From positions 434,001-498,000 of the forward strand of contig NZ_JAPIVQ010000005.1 in NCBI RefSeq assembly GCF_026239675.1: DNA of 64,000 nt, given 5' to 3'. Below the pieces are notes generated by a model. The model had not been told where the DNA came from, made no database searches, and worked only from the letters and a program-made list of their open reading frames with translations. This document shows positions 44,697 through 53,500 of this stretch, in pieces. The position numbers and the translations under genes were made by a program. This DNA is from Pedobacter sp. PLR (GTDB lineage Bacteria > Bacteroidota > Bacteroidia > Sphingobacteriales > Sphingobacteriaceae). How positions within the stretch are numbered: the stretch's first letter is position 1; each line of letters starts with the position of its first letter.

Positions 44697-47111
44697 ATGA
44701 AAATAATGCAAATTAGAAAATTTAAGAAAGCAGTCAGAGCTGTGGTCCCCTTAGCAGGTAGCTTGCTAATAACCATGGTTGCTGTTGCCCAAAAACAAGC
44801 AAAACCTTTACAGATTAGCGGGGTTTATCCCCATCTGGCTGTATTTAATGAGGGAAATGGCCTGCCTTGTAACGGGGATGGTAAAGAGGGTGGAATCGGA
44901 GCCATCACGCCCTGGGCGGGGAAGTTATGGATGGTGACTTATTCTCCTCATTGTATTTACGGGAGTTCAGATAAACTATATAGCATCGATAATCAGATGA
45001 ACCTGAGCATTCATCCGGAAAGTGTGGGTGGTACTCCTGCCAATCGTTTAATTCATAAAGAATCGAATCAGTTGATTACGGGTCCTTATTTTATTGATGC
45101 AAAGGGTAAAGTTCGTGTGATTTCACCGTCTGTAATGCCGGGAAGAATGACCGCCACTGCCAGACATTTGACTGATCCTGTTAATCAGGTCTATTTTTAT
45201 GATATGGAAGGCATGTTATACGAGGCCAATGTAAATACACTGGCCGTAAAAAAGCTTTTCCATAAACCTGTGCCTGGATGGCATGGTAAAGGAGCTTATA
45301 CGGCACAAAACCGTTTAATTGTAGCGAATAACGGGGAGGATGCCGTGTTTAAACTGAGTAAAGATAAACTGGAAGCCGGCGACCTGCCGAAGAGTCCGGA
45401 AGACAAAGGCGTTTTGGCCAGTTGGGACGGCCGTAAATGGGAAATTATAGCACGTAAACAGTTTACCGATGTAACTGGTCCGGGTGGTATTTATGGCAAC
45501 CCAGATGATAAAAGTGCCGCATGGAGTATTGGCTGGGACAAACGTTCGATGCTTTTAAAGCTATTGGATGGTGGTAAATGGTATACCTATCGCCTGCCAA
45601 AAGCGACCCGTACCTACGATCATTGGGGTGGATGGTACACCGAATGGCCCAGGATTCGTGAGATTGGAAATGGAAAAATGCTGATGGACATGCATGGTAT
45701 GTTCTATGATTTTCCAAAAACCTTTAGCCTTGCAAATAGTGCCGGAATTTCACCAATTAGTACACACTTGAGGTATGTGCCTGATTTTGCAGATTGGAAT
45801 GGGAAATTGGTGCTGGCTACCGATGAGACGACTATGCTGGAAAACCCTTATGCCGGAAGATCACAATCAAATTTATGGTTCGGTACGGCCAATCAATTGA
45901 AAGAATGGGGAGCGAGCACTGGATGGGGAGGCCCATGGATGAATGATGAGGTGAAAGCGAATACGGTATCTGATCCTTTTTTAATGAATGGATTTAATAA
46001 AAAAGTGCTGCACCTGAGTCAGCAGGGGAATGAAACTGTTCAATTTACTTTGGAAATAGACAAGAAGGGGAACAATCAATGGGAAGTTTATAAAACGATT
46101 CCTGTAACAGCTAATGGCTATACTTACTTTGTTTTTCCTGATGATTTTGCGGCCAATTGGATTCGGTTTAAAACGGATAAAAACTGTATTGCAACCGCTT
46201 CTGTGCATTTCTCAGCGAAAGCCCATGAAAAGAAAGATCCTATGTTTAATGCTCTGGCAGATGTAGATAGCAAAGGTAAATTCAACGCTTCGCTCATCAG
46301 ACCAGCTGCTTTAAATAAGAACCTTCAGGTGCTTTCTTTAAATGGAGCTAATAAACATGCTTACCAGGAAGTAAATGAAAAGTTGAATTTCATCAGTCCT
46401 CAGGCAGACCTGGCTAAAGAAGTAGCCTCTATACTGGCAATAAAGAAAGAATTCGAAATTGATGCAGCTTCTGTGATCGTAAAAGATAAAACAGGAACAT
46501 TCCGATTACCTAAAACGTCTGCAATTTATGATCAGCCATTTGAAACCGGTTGGCCAAGGGCAAGACGGGAACTGGAGTCTGAACGTTTAATGCTCAATGC
46601 GCATGGTACCATGTATGAGATTGGCAGAGAATCTGGCTACCTGGCCATCCGCCCGGTGACTACCCACAAGAAGAAAATTGTAGATTTTTGTACCTGGAGA
46701 GGTTTGCTGGTATTGAGTGGAACGCAACAGCAGGCAAAAAATGAGGGACATTTCTTTGGAGATTCTGGCAATGGCTTGTGGTTTGGCGCCATAGATGACC
46801 TTTGGAAACTAGGCAAGCCAGTAGGGGAAGGTGGCGTATGGAAAAATGCAAAAGTAACTTCCAATACACCTTCGCTTCCCTATTTAATGACGGGCTATGA
46901 CAAGAAAACGGTAAGTCTGACAGCCGATAAAGAGGTAACAATTACATTGGAAGTAGATTTTGACCTTACAGGTTTTCATACTTATAAAACCTTTGTAATT
47001 CCTGCAGGAAAAGTGGTAGAGCATCAGTTCCCGGTTGGGTTTAGTGCGCATTGGGTACGTGCTATTGCTGATAAAGATTGTAACGCAACGGTTTGGTTTA
47101 AGTACCAGTAG
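44697..47111 (+). CDS. Secreted 804-residue protein with an internal duplication, function unknown
   Basis: The signal peptide ends MVAVAQ. Residues ~40-300 look like a beta-propeller or repeat-rich region. Two copies of a ~200-residue module follow, at about 299-506 and 603-804. They share RLPK, a WPR...RE...M...HG.MY block, LWFG, an LM.G..KK block, a TLE.D strand and a final W.R...DK.C.AT. I do not recognise a glycosidase catalytic motif. It is the third gene of a susC-susD operon, 56 bp after susD, so a surface or periplasmic role in glycan use is likely but unproven. Confidence 0.75.
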   Translation: MKIMQIRKFKKAVRAVVPLAGSLLITMVAVAQKQAKPLQISGVYPHLAVFNEGNGLPCNGDGKEGGIGAITPWAGKLWMVTYSPHCIYGSSDKLYSIDNQMNLSIHPESVGGTPANRLIHKESNQLITGPYFIDAKGKVRVISPSVMPGRMTATARHLTDPVNQVYFYDMEGMLYEANVNTLAVKKLFHKPVPGWHGKGAYTAQNRLIVANNGEDAVFKLSKDKLEAGDLPKSPEDKGVLASWDGRKWEIIARKQFTDVTGPGGIYGNPDDKSAAWSIGWDKRSMLLKLLDGGKWYTYRLPKATRTYDHWGGWYTEWPRIREIGNGKMLMDMHGMFYDFPKTFSLANSAGISPISTHLRYVPDFADWNGKLVLATDETTMLENPYAGRSQSNLWFGTANQLKEWGASTGWGGPWMNDEVKANTVSDPFLMNGFNKKVLHLSQQGNETVQFTLEIDKKGNNQWEVYKTIPVTANGYTYFVFPDDFAANWIRFKTDKNCIATASVHFSAKAHEKKDPMFNALADVDSKGKFNASLIRPAALNKNLQVLSLNGANKHAYQEVNEKLNFISPQADLAKEVASILAIKKEFEIDAASVIVKDKTGTFRLPKTSAIYDQPFETGWPRARRELESERLMLNAHGTMYEIGRESGYLAIRPVTTHKKKIVDFCTWRGLLVLSGTQQQAKNEGHFFGDSGNGLWFGAIDDLWKLGKPVGEGGVWKNAKVTSNTPSLPYLMTGYDKKTVSLTADKEVTITLEVDFDLTGFHTYKTFVIPAGKVVEHQFPVGFSAHWVRAIADKDCNATVWFKYQ

Positions 47112-47140
47112 TGCATTAAACCAATTATTGAAGAAATAAA

Positions 47141-47174
47141 ACATTGGCAACTTTTTCAATTGCCAATGTTTTTA
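47141..47174. terminator. Hairpin terminator between convergent genes
   Basis: ACATTGGCAA and TTGCCAATGT form a perfect 10-bp stem with a nine-base loop, followed by a T tract on the plus strand and an A/T-rich flank on the other side. It serves the susCD operon and perhaps the opposing lipoprotein gene. Confidence 0.75.
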
Positions 47175-47204
47175 AAGCCCTGTTTTATAAGGGGAGTTTT
47201 TGTT

Positions 47205-47804
47205 TTACCAGGTATACAATTGATCTGAGGCATCTAAGCCTTTTACTGAACTTGTTGAGGAGTTTGCAGTGTAAACAGGTTGAATACTAGGATTAGCAGG
47301 GTAAGCTTTTCCATCAAATTTCATCAGATGATCTTTGCTGTTGCTGTGCAGGATTAAGTCTTTCCATCCTTTGGTCATGGTATTACTGATTTGAATAGGG
47401 TAGTCTACCACCGTAAATCTAGTGATCAATTCTCCTTCCGGAGAAAGTAATAACATGGTGCAACCACCTGATCCGCAAAAGTTAGAACCTGTTAGTCCAA
47501 CAAAGATTTCCTTTTTAGCGTCACCATTGAGGTCATATTCAAAAAACTTAAATTTTCTGCCTGGGGTATCAATCAGGTTTTTCGCTAACTCATCCTTAAA
47601 CATTGTGGTTAATTTAAGCTTTACCAGGTCAACTGTTTTTTGATCAGCCTTGGATAGAGTATTGGCAGTTGCATCTGCCGGAATCGCTGTTGATTTGTTT
47701 TCTGTAGCTACCGTATCGGTGCTGTTTACTTTGTTTTCTGAGGAATTGCAGCCAAATAGTAGCATCCCGCTCAGGAGACCAACAACTGGAAATTGTACTT
47801 TCAT
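47205..47804 (-). CDS. Uncharacterised lipoprotein
   Basis: 199 residues. The lipoprotein signal ends LLFGC (Cys19), followed by a low-complexity Ser/Thr/Ala linker to about residue 50. The folded part contains YDLNGDAKKEIFVGLTGSNFCGSGGCTMLLLSPEGEL, which looks like an FG-GAP or calcium-loop-like segment. The two Cys of FCGSGGC may form a disulfide. Convergent with the susCD operon. Function unknown. Confidence 0.75.
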   Translation of the reverse strand: MKVQFPVVGLLSGMLLFGCNSSENKVNSTDTVATENKSTAIPADATANTLSKADQKTVDLVKLKLTTMFKDELAKNLIDTPGRKFKFFEYDLNGDAKKEIFVGLTGSNFCGSGGCTMLLLSPEGELITRFTVVDYPIQISNTMTKGWKDLILHSNSKDHLMKFDGKAYPANPSIQPVYTANSSTSSVKGLDASDQLYTW

Positions 47805-47994
47805 AGTCTTGTTTTTAAAAGGAATAAATGTAATGCTTTTGTGAGCGTTTATACCTGAAATCAGGAAGCTTGAAACAGTTTAATCATCGACGTTTTTTGT
47901 AACATATAAAATACTTAAGTGTGTGCCGACAGATATATGGCTCTATGTAATTAAGGAGAAATATAATAGTAAGTTAGCACGATAAACACCATCA

Positions 47995-48103
47995 GGAATC
48001 ACAATCTACAAATAACACGATACAAATTAACCAGAATATCATCAAACTATACAAACCGAACCACACAAATCAAACTATCATAAATCATACCCTAATTAAA
48101 ACT
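47995..48103 (+). promoter_or_regulatory. G-poor A/C-rich leader of the GH110 gene
   Basis: The roughly 109 bases before the GH110 ATG hold only a handful of G residues and many CAAA/ACCA runs. Such sequence cannot fold well and is likely an unstructured mRNA leader that aids initiation without a Shine-Dalgarno sequence. The rest of the gap from 47805 shows only a short CCTGA/TCAGG palindrome, and no gene. Confidence 0.35.
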
Positions 48104-49915
48104 ATGAAACCGAAACTACTGATCCTACTCCTTTTTTGCTGTAAACTTTCTTTTGCTCAGGATATTGATGTTAAGAAATTTGGTGTTGAACCCAATACTT
48201 TTGCTGATGTTACTGCAGGAGTGGCGAAAGCGATTGAAGCTTGCCGGAACCAACCAGATTCCAGAATTGTTTTCCCCAAAGGAAGATATGATTTCTGGCC
48301 GGATCAGGCGCAGGAAAACACTTATTATATCAGCAACACTTCAACAGTGGAAGAGTACCCTTCTAAAAAGATCAAGGCCGGGATGTTGCTGAAGCAATTG
48401 AAAAATATCACGATTGAAGGGAACAATTCAACCTTTGTGTTTCATGGGAAAATGGCCACCTGGATTCTGGACAAATGTGAAAACATCAGGATTCAAAACC
48501 TGAATTTTGATTATGAACGTCCCGGAATGTCGGAAATGACGATCAAAGAAATCAATCCAACCAGTGTACTTGTGGAAGTTCATCCGGACTCCAGATTCGA
48601 TATCATCAACGGAACACTGCAATGGTATGGCGAAAAATGGGTCAGCAAGAACTTCCATGCCATCCTGGTGAATCCGGAAACGGGTGTCAACACTTATAGT
48701 TCCTGGGATCCTTTCCTGAAAAGTACAGCCAGTGTAGTTGCTCCCCTGACTGTGAAGTTTAGCGGAGATTTCTCTAAATTCAAGGCAAAGCCGGGAGAAG
48801 TGCTGACCGTACGTGACCGTTTCCGCGATTATGTGGGTGCTTTTAACAACCGTTCTAAAAATATCGCGCTCCATAATGTGCACATGAATTTTATGCATGG
48901 ACTCGGGATTATCTCCCAGTTTTCTGAAAACCTTCACTACGACAGCCTTTTTGTGGAACCGGAAAAGGGCAGTGGAAGAGTGATCGCCTCTTCTGCAGAT
49001 GGGACGCATTTCTCCGGATGTAAAGGGCAAATCACCATAGCGAATTCCAGATTCAGGGGTTTACATGATGACGCGATTAATGTGCATGGAACTCATTTGA
49101 AAGTAATGGAAGTAATCTCTGGAAATCAATTGAGGTTGAGGTTTATGCATGGGCAATCTTATGGTTTTGAGGCTTTTGCGGCTGGCGATAGTGTCGCCCT
49201 GCTTCGCGCAAAATCATTGCAGATATTTGAAAACAGGGTCGTTAAAAGTGTAAAGCTGATCAATGAAAAGGAGCTCCTGGTAGAATTGACTGCTGCGGTT
49301 TCAGCGCAACTTAAAACAGGCGATTTTGTGGAAAATGTGACCTGGACGCCTTCGCTAACAGTTAAGAATTCAAGGTTCGAGGGTTCGAATGCAAGGGGGA
49401 TTCTGGTGACTACCCGCAGAAAGGTACTGATAGAAAATAATGTTTTCTTTCGCCTGGGAATGCATGCCATCCTGATTGAAAACGATGCCATGGGTTGGTT
49501 CGAATCCGGTCCGGTAGCAGATGTAACCATTAGAAAAAATGTTTTTGAAGATTGTGCCTATAATTCTTATCCTGATAATTATGTGATCAATATCTTTCCC
49601 CAAAACAGGGAACCGGTACCAGGTTATTGGGTGCATAAAAATATCCGCATCCTGAACAATACATTTAAGGTGTACGACGATCCGATTCTTGCTGCCAGAA
49701 GTACCAATGGCCTGACTTTTCAAGGCAATAAGATCATACAAACCAATTTTATGAAAAGAGGGGATAAAAGACCTGCGATCTTATTAACTGCTGATACAAA
49801 AGTGATCCTAAAGGATAATGATTTCGGCGCGGAGAAATCCCCGGTTGTGGAGCTGCGGGAGATGAAAAAAACAGATATCAAATCTGATATGAAATTTGAA
49901 ATCAAGTCAAATTAG
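48104..49915 (+). CDS. GH110 alpha-1,3-galactosidase, secreted parallel beta-helix
   Basis: 603 residues. The signal peptide ends LSFAQ and the family's usual beginning follows: DIDVKKFGVEPNTFADVTAGVAKAIEAC. Then right-handed beta-helix rungs appear throughout (ENIRIQNLNFDYERPGMSE; NIALHNVHMNFMHGLGII; FRGLHDDAINVHGTHLKV). The length fits GH110. These enzymes remove terminal alpha-1,3-linked galactose, from blood-group-B type or linear structures depending on subfamily. Which subfamily this is cannot be told here. It stands alone with its own leader, next to a SusCD operon with which it may cooperate. Confidence 0.85.
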   Translation: MKPKLLILLLFCCKLSFAQDIDVKKFGVEPNTFADVTAGVAKAIEACRNQPDSRIVFPKGRYDFWPDQAQENTYYISNTSTVEEYPSKKIKAGMLLKQLKNITIEGNNSTFVFHGKMATWILDKCENIRIQNLNFDYERPGMSEMTIKEINPTSVLVEVHPDSRFDIINGTLQWYGEKWVSKNFHAILVNPETGVNTYSSWDPFLKSTASVVAPLTVKFSGDFSKFKAKPGEVLTVRDRFRDYVGAFNNRSKNIALHNVHMNFMHGLGIISQFSENLHYDSLFVEPEKGSGRVIASSADGTHFSGCKGQITIANSRFRGLHDDAINVHGTHLKVMEVISGNQLRLRFMHGQSYGFEAFAAGDSVALLRAKSLQIFENRVVKSVKLINEKELLVELTAAVSAQLKTGDFVENVTWTPSLTVKNSRFEGSNARGILVTTRRKVLIENNVFFRLGMHAILIENDAMGWFESGPVADVTIRKNVFEDCAYNSYPDNYVINIFPQNREPVPGYWVHKNIRILNNTFKVYDDPILAARSTNGLTFQGNKIIQTNFMKRGDKRPAILLTADTKVILKDNDFGAEKSPVVELREMKKTDIKSDMKFEIKSN

Positions 49916-49930
49916 GTCATCATCATAAAC

Positions 49931-49953
49931 AATCAGCTGCCCTGCGGCTGATT
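49931..49953 (+). terminator. Weak hairpin after the GH110 gene
   Basis: AATCAGC and GCTGATT form a 7-bp stem over a nine-base loop, followed by A/T-rich sequence but no strict T run. Confidence 0.45.
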
Positions 49954-49965
49954 ATTTATGTTTCT

Positions 49966-50008
<43 letters not shown>

Positions 50009-50123
50009 GTTTTTGTCAGTGTTGTTTCTGCTGAACCACAGTTAAGCCGTTGTAATGAAGAATCTTAACGGAAGTTTATGTAAAAGTTACCGTCTTTTCC
50101 TTTTTTGGGAGCAAAGAAACCAA

Positions 50124-50131
50124 TACATTTG
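50124..50131 (+). promoter_or_regulatory. -7-like box TACATTTG at the efflux operon start
   Basis: Full TAnnTTTG match; a TTG at 50105-50107 is 16 bp upstream, slightly short for the -33 element. It ends six bases before the TTG start codon at 50137, so a transcript from here would be nearly leaderless. Confidence 0.35.
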
Positions 50132-50136
50132 AGACG

Positions 50137-50517
50137 TTGAAGAAGCACGTATCCATATTTATAACTTTAGTCCTCCTCATTTTTTCTACCGGATTGCAGG
50201 AATTAATCAAACTGCCTTTACTTTTTCAACACTACTTTGAACACCAGGCTATAAATCAGGATATTACCTTTACAGCCTTCCTTTTTGACCATTACAACTC
50301 TATTCCCCATACGGACAATGACCAGGAACGTGATAACCAATTGCCTTTTAAGTCAATTGATCAGAATTCTGTGTTAACCAGTCCGGCAACTCCGCCATTC
50401 CATAGATACGTCATAAAGGTATTCAGTGCCTTATTAAATACACCTACGGTAATTTATACCGATGAACATGTTCCATATGCTTATCTGGACACCATCTGGC
50501 AACCGCCAAAAATTTGA
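50137..50517 (+). CDS. Small protein preceding the RND efflux genes
   Basis: 126 residues. An N-terminal hydrophobic segment (VSIFITLVLLIFSTGLQEL) may be a signal or an anchor. ELIKLPLLFQHYFEHQAINQDITFTAFLFDHY and a C-terminal HVPYAYLDTIWQPP follow. The frame has no ATG after the last upstream stop (50056-50058) and none inside, so a TTG start at 50137 is required, giving the expected KKHVSIF beginning. Proteins of this look sit before czcA-type genes in Bacteroidota. A role in metal sensing or assembly is only an inference. Confidence 0.7.
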   Translation: MKKHVSIFITLVLLIFSTGLQELIKLPLLFQHYFEHQAINQDITFTAFLFDHYNSIPHTDNDQERDNQLPFKSIDQNSVLTSPATPPFHRYVIKVFSALLNTPTVIYTDEHVPYAYLDTIWQPPKI

Positions 50518-50594
50518 TTTATACTACTAATCCAGCGGAATAGCTCCCTGGCTTAGCTTTTATGGTATTAAAAGTAAATCAAAATTCCTTTTTT

Positions 50595-53500
50595 ATGTTG
50601 AATAAAATCATTGGGTTTTCTGTAAAGAATAAACTCATAGTGGCGCTATTTACTATTGCGCTGATCATTTACGGTGCTTTTGAATTGACAAAGCTTCCTG
50701 TAGATGCGGTACCTGACATCACAAACAATCAGGTGCAAATTATTACTTCTGCACCCTCTTATGGTGCAACAGATATCGAAAGACTGGTGACTTTTCCTGT
50801 AGAACAGGCGAGTAGCAATATTGCAGGGATCAAAGAAATCCGGAGCTATAGCAGGTTCGGTCTTTCGCTGGTTACCCTCGTTTTTAATGATGATGTAGAT
50901 GTTTACTGGGCCAGACAGCAGGTTTCGGAGCGGTTGCTCACCGTGCAGGCGAGTATTCCGGATGGTATTGGGAAACCAGAAATGGGCCCTATTTCTACCG
51001 GCCTCGGAGAGATCTACCAGTATGTGCTGAAACCGAAGAAAGGCTATGAAAGCAAATACGATATTACTGAGTTGCGTACGCTCCAGGATTGGGTGGTCAG
51101 GCGACAACTATTAGGTGTAAAAGGCGTGGCTGAGGTGAGCAGTTTTGGTGGTAAACTCAAGCAATATGAGGTGGCCATCAATCCCAATAAGCTGCAATCC
51201 CAGGGGATTACCATTGCCGATGTGTTTAATGCACTGGAAAGTAACAACCAGAATACCGGCGGTTCCTATATCGAAAAACAGTCTTCCGTAAGCTATATCA
51301 GAAGTGAAGGACTAATTGAAAATAAAGACGACATCGAAAATGTGGTCATCAGGAACAAGAACAACGTGCCTTTGCTGATCCGCGATGTTGCGGAGGTGAA
51401 AATCGGGTCGGCAACCAGATACGGAGCCTTAATTTACAATGACGAGGGTGAAGTTTCCGGTGGTATTGTGATGATGCTGAAAGGTGCCAACAGCAATGTG
51501 GTGATCGAAAGTATCAAATCTAAGATTGCAGAGATTCAGAAAACTTTGCCGGAAGGCGTAGTGGTTGAACCTTTCCTGGATCGTACAGATATGGTGAGCA
51601 ATGCGATTGATACGGTGAAAACGAACCTGATGGAAGGGGCATTGATTGTCATTTTTGTACTGGTCTTGTTTCTAGGAAACGTCCGTGCAGGGTTATTAGT
51701 GGCCTCTGTGATCCCACTTTCCATGCTTTTTGCCATTATCATGATGAACTTATTTGGCGTTAGTGGAAACCTGATGAGCCTTGGCGCATTGGATTTTGGG
51801 TTGATTGTAGACGGCGCGGTGATTATCGTGGAAGCGGTAATGCACCAATTAACGCATAGCAAGAAATTCGCCGGTCTACGGACTTTATCGCAGCAGGAGA
51901 TGGATAAGGAAGTGAAAAGTGCGTCTTCTAAAATGATGAATAGCGCGGTATTCGGACAGATCATTATCCTGATCGTTTACCTGCCGATTTTCAGTTTGCA
52001 GGGAATTGAAGGAAAGATGTTTAAGCCAATGGCACAAACAGTGGCTTTTGCACTTTTAGGTGCCTTTATCCTTTCGCTAACCTATATTCCGATGATGAGC
52101 ACCGTGTTTCTGAGCAAAACGATCTCGGATAAAAAGAACTTCTCGGATCGTCTGATGGCAAAAATAGAAGCTGGTTACAGCAAAGTATTAAACCGTGCAT
52201 TGGGGATTCCTAAGCTTATTCTGGGCCTGGTCGTGGTGATGTTCGTCTTTGCAGTGTTTTTGTTGACAAGGCTGGGGGGCGAGTTTATTCCCTCCATTGA
52301 AGAAGGTGATTATGCCGTAGAAACGAGGGTGCTTTCTGGTAGTAGCCTGAATACGACGATAGAAAATGTACAGAAGGTGTCTGCGATTTTGAAATCCAGA
52401 TTTCCGGAAGTGAAAAATATAGTGACCAAAATAGGAAGTAGTGAGGTGCCTACAGAGCCTTTGCCAATGGATATGGGCGATATGATCATCAACCTGAAGA
52501 AGAAAAGCGAATGGACTTCCGCGAGTTCTTTTGATGAGTTATCGGAGAAAATGAGCAAGGCAGCTTCAGAGGTTCCGGGGGTGACAACGAGTTTTCAATT
52601 TCCTGTTCAGATGCGTTTTAATGAGCTGATGACGGGGGCAAGGCAGGATGTGGTCTGTAAGATTTATGGTGAAAACCTGGATACTTTGAGTGTTTACGCC
52701 AAAAAGCTCGGCAATATTGTGCGGACTGTAGAAGGTACAACCGAGCACTATGTGGAGCAGATCTCCGGAACGCCTCAAATTGTAATCAAATACAACAGAC
52801 CTGCGATTGCGCAATATGGTTTGAACATTTCGGAAGTAAACAGGAATATCAATGCGGCATTTGCAGGTCAGAGTACAGGATTGGTTTTTGAAGGTGAAAA
52901 GCGCTTTGAACTGGTCGTTAGGCTCGATAATGACAATAGGAAAGACCTGACCGATGTGCAGGAGCTGTTGATTCCAACTCCTGCCGGTAACCAGATCCCT
53001 TTGAGTCAGGTAGCCACTGTTGAATTGGTAGACAGCCCAAGTCAGATACAACGTGAAAATACCCAGAGAAGGGTGTTGGTTGGCTTTAATGTGAATGGTC
53101 GCGATGTAGAAAGTATCGTGAACGAGCTCCAGGAAAAGGTGGATAAGCACATTAAGCTGCCGGTAGGTTATACGGTGGCTTATGGCGGATCATTTGAAAA
53201 CCTGAATGAGGCTAAATCCCGGTTGTCGGTAGCTGTTCCGGTGTCACTGATCCTTATTTTCCTGTTGTTATACTTTGCTTTTGACTCTATAAAATATGGT
53301 CTGTTGATTTATACGGCGATTCCATTGTCGGCCATTGGCGGGATTTTCCTGCTGGCGATTCGTGGGATGACTTTCAGTATCAGTGCCGGAGTGGGCTTTA
53401 TCGCTTTATTCGGTATCGCGGTGCTCAACGGGATTGTATTGGTTGCCGAGTTTAACCGCATTAAAAAATCAGGAGAAACAGATATGAGAAATGTAGTGAT

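Noticed and set aside
48428..49030. 200-codon minus-strand frame inside the GH110 gene
   Set aside because: It is antisense to a well-supported enzyme and its product shows no motif; it is a shadow of codon use on the other strand.
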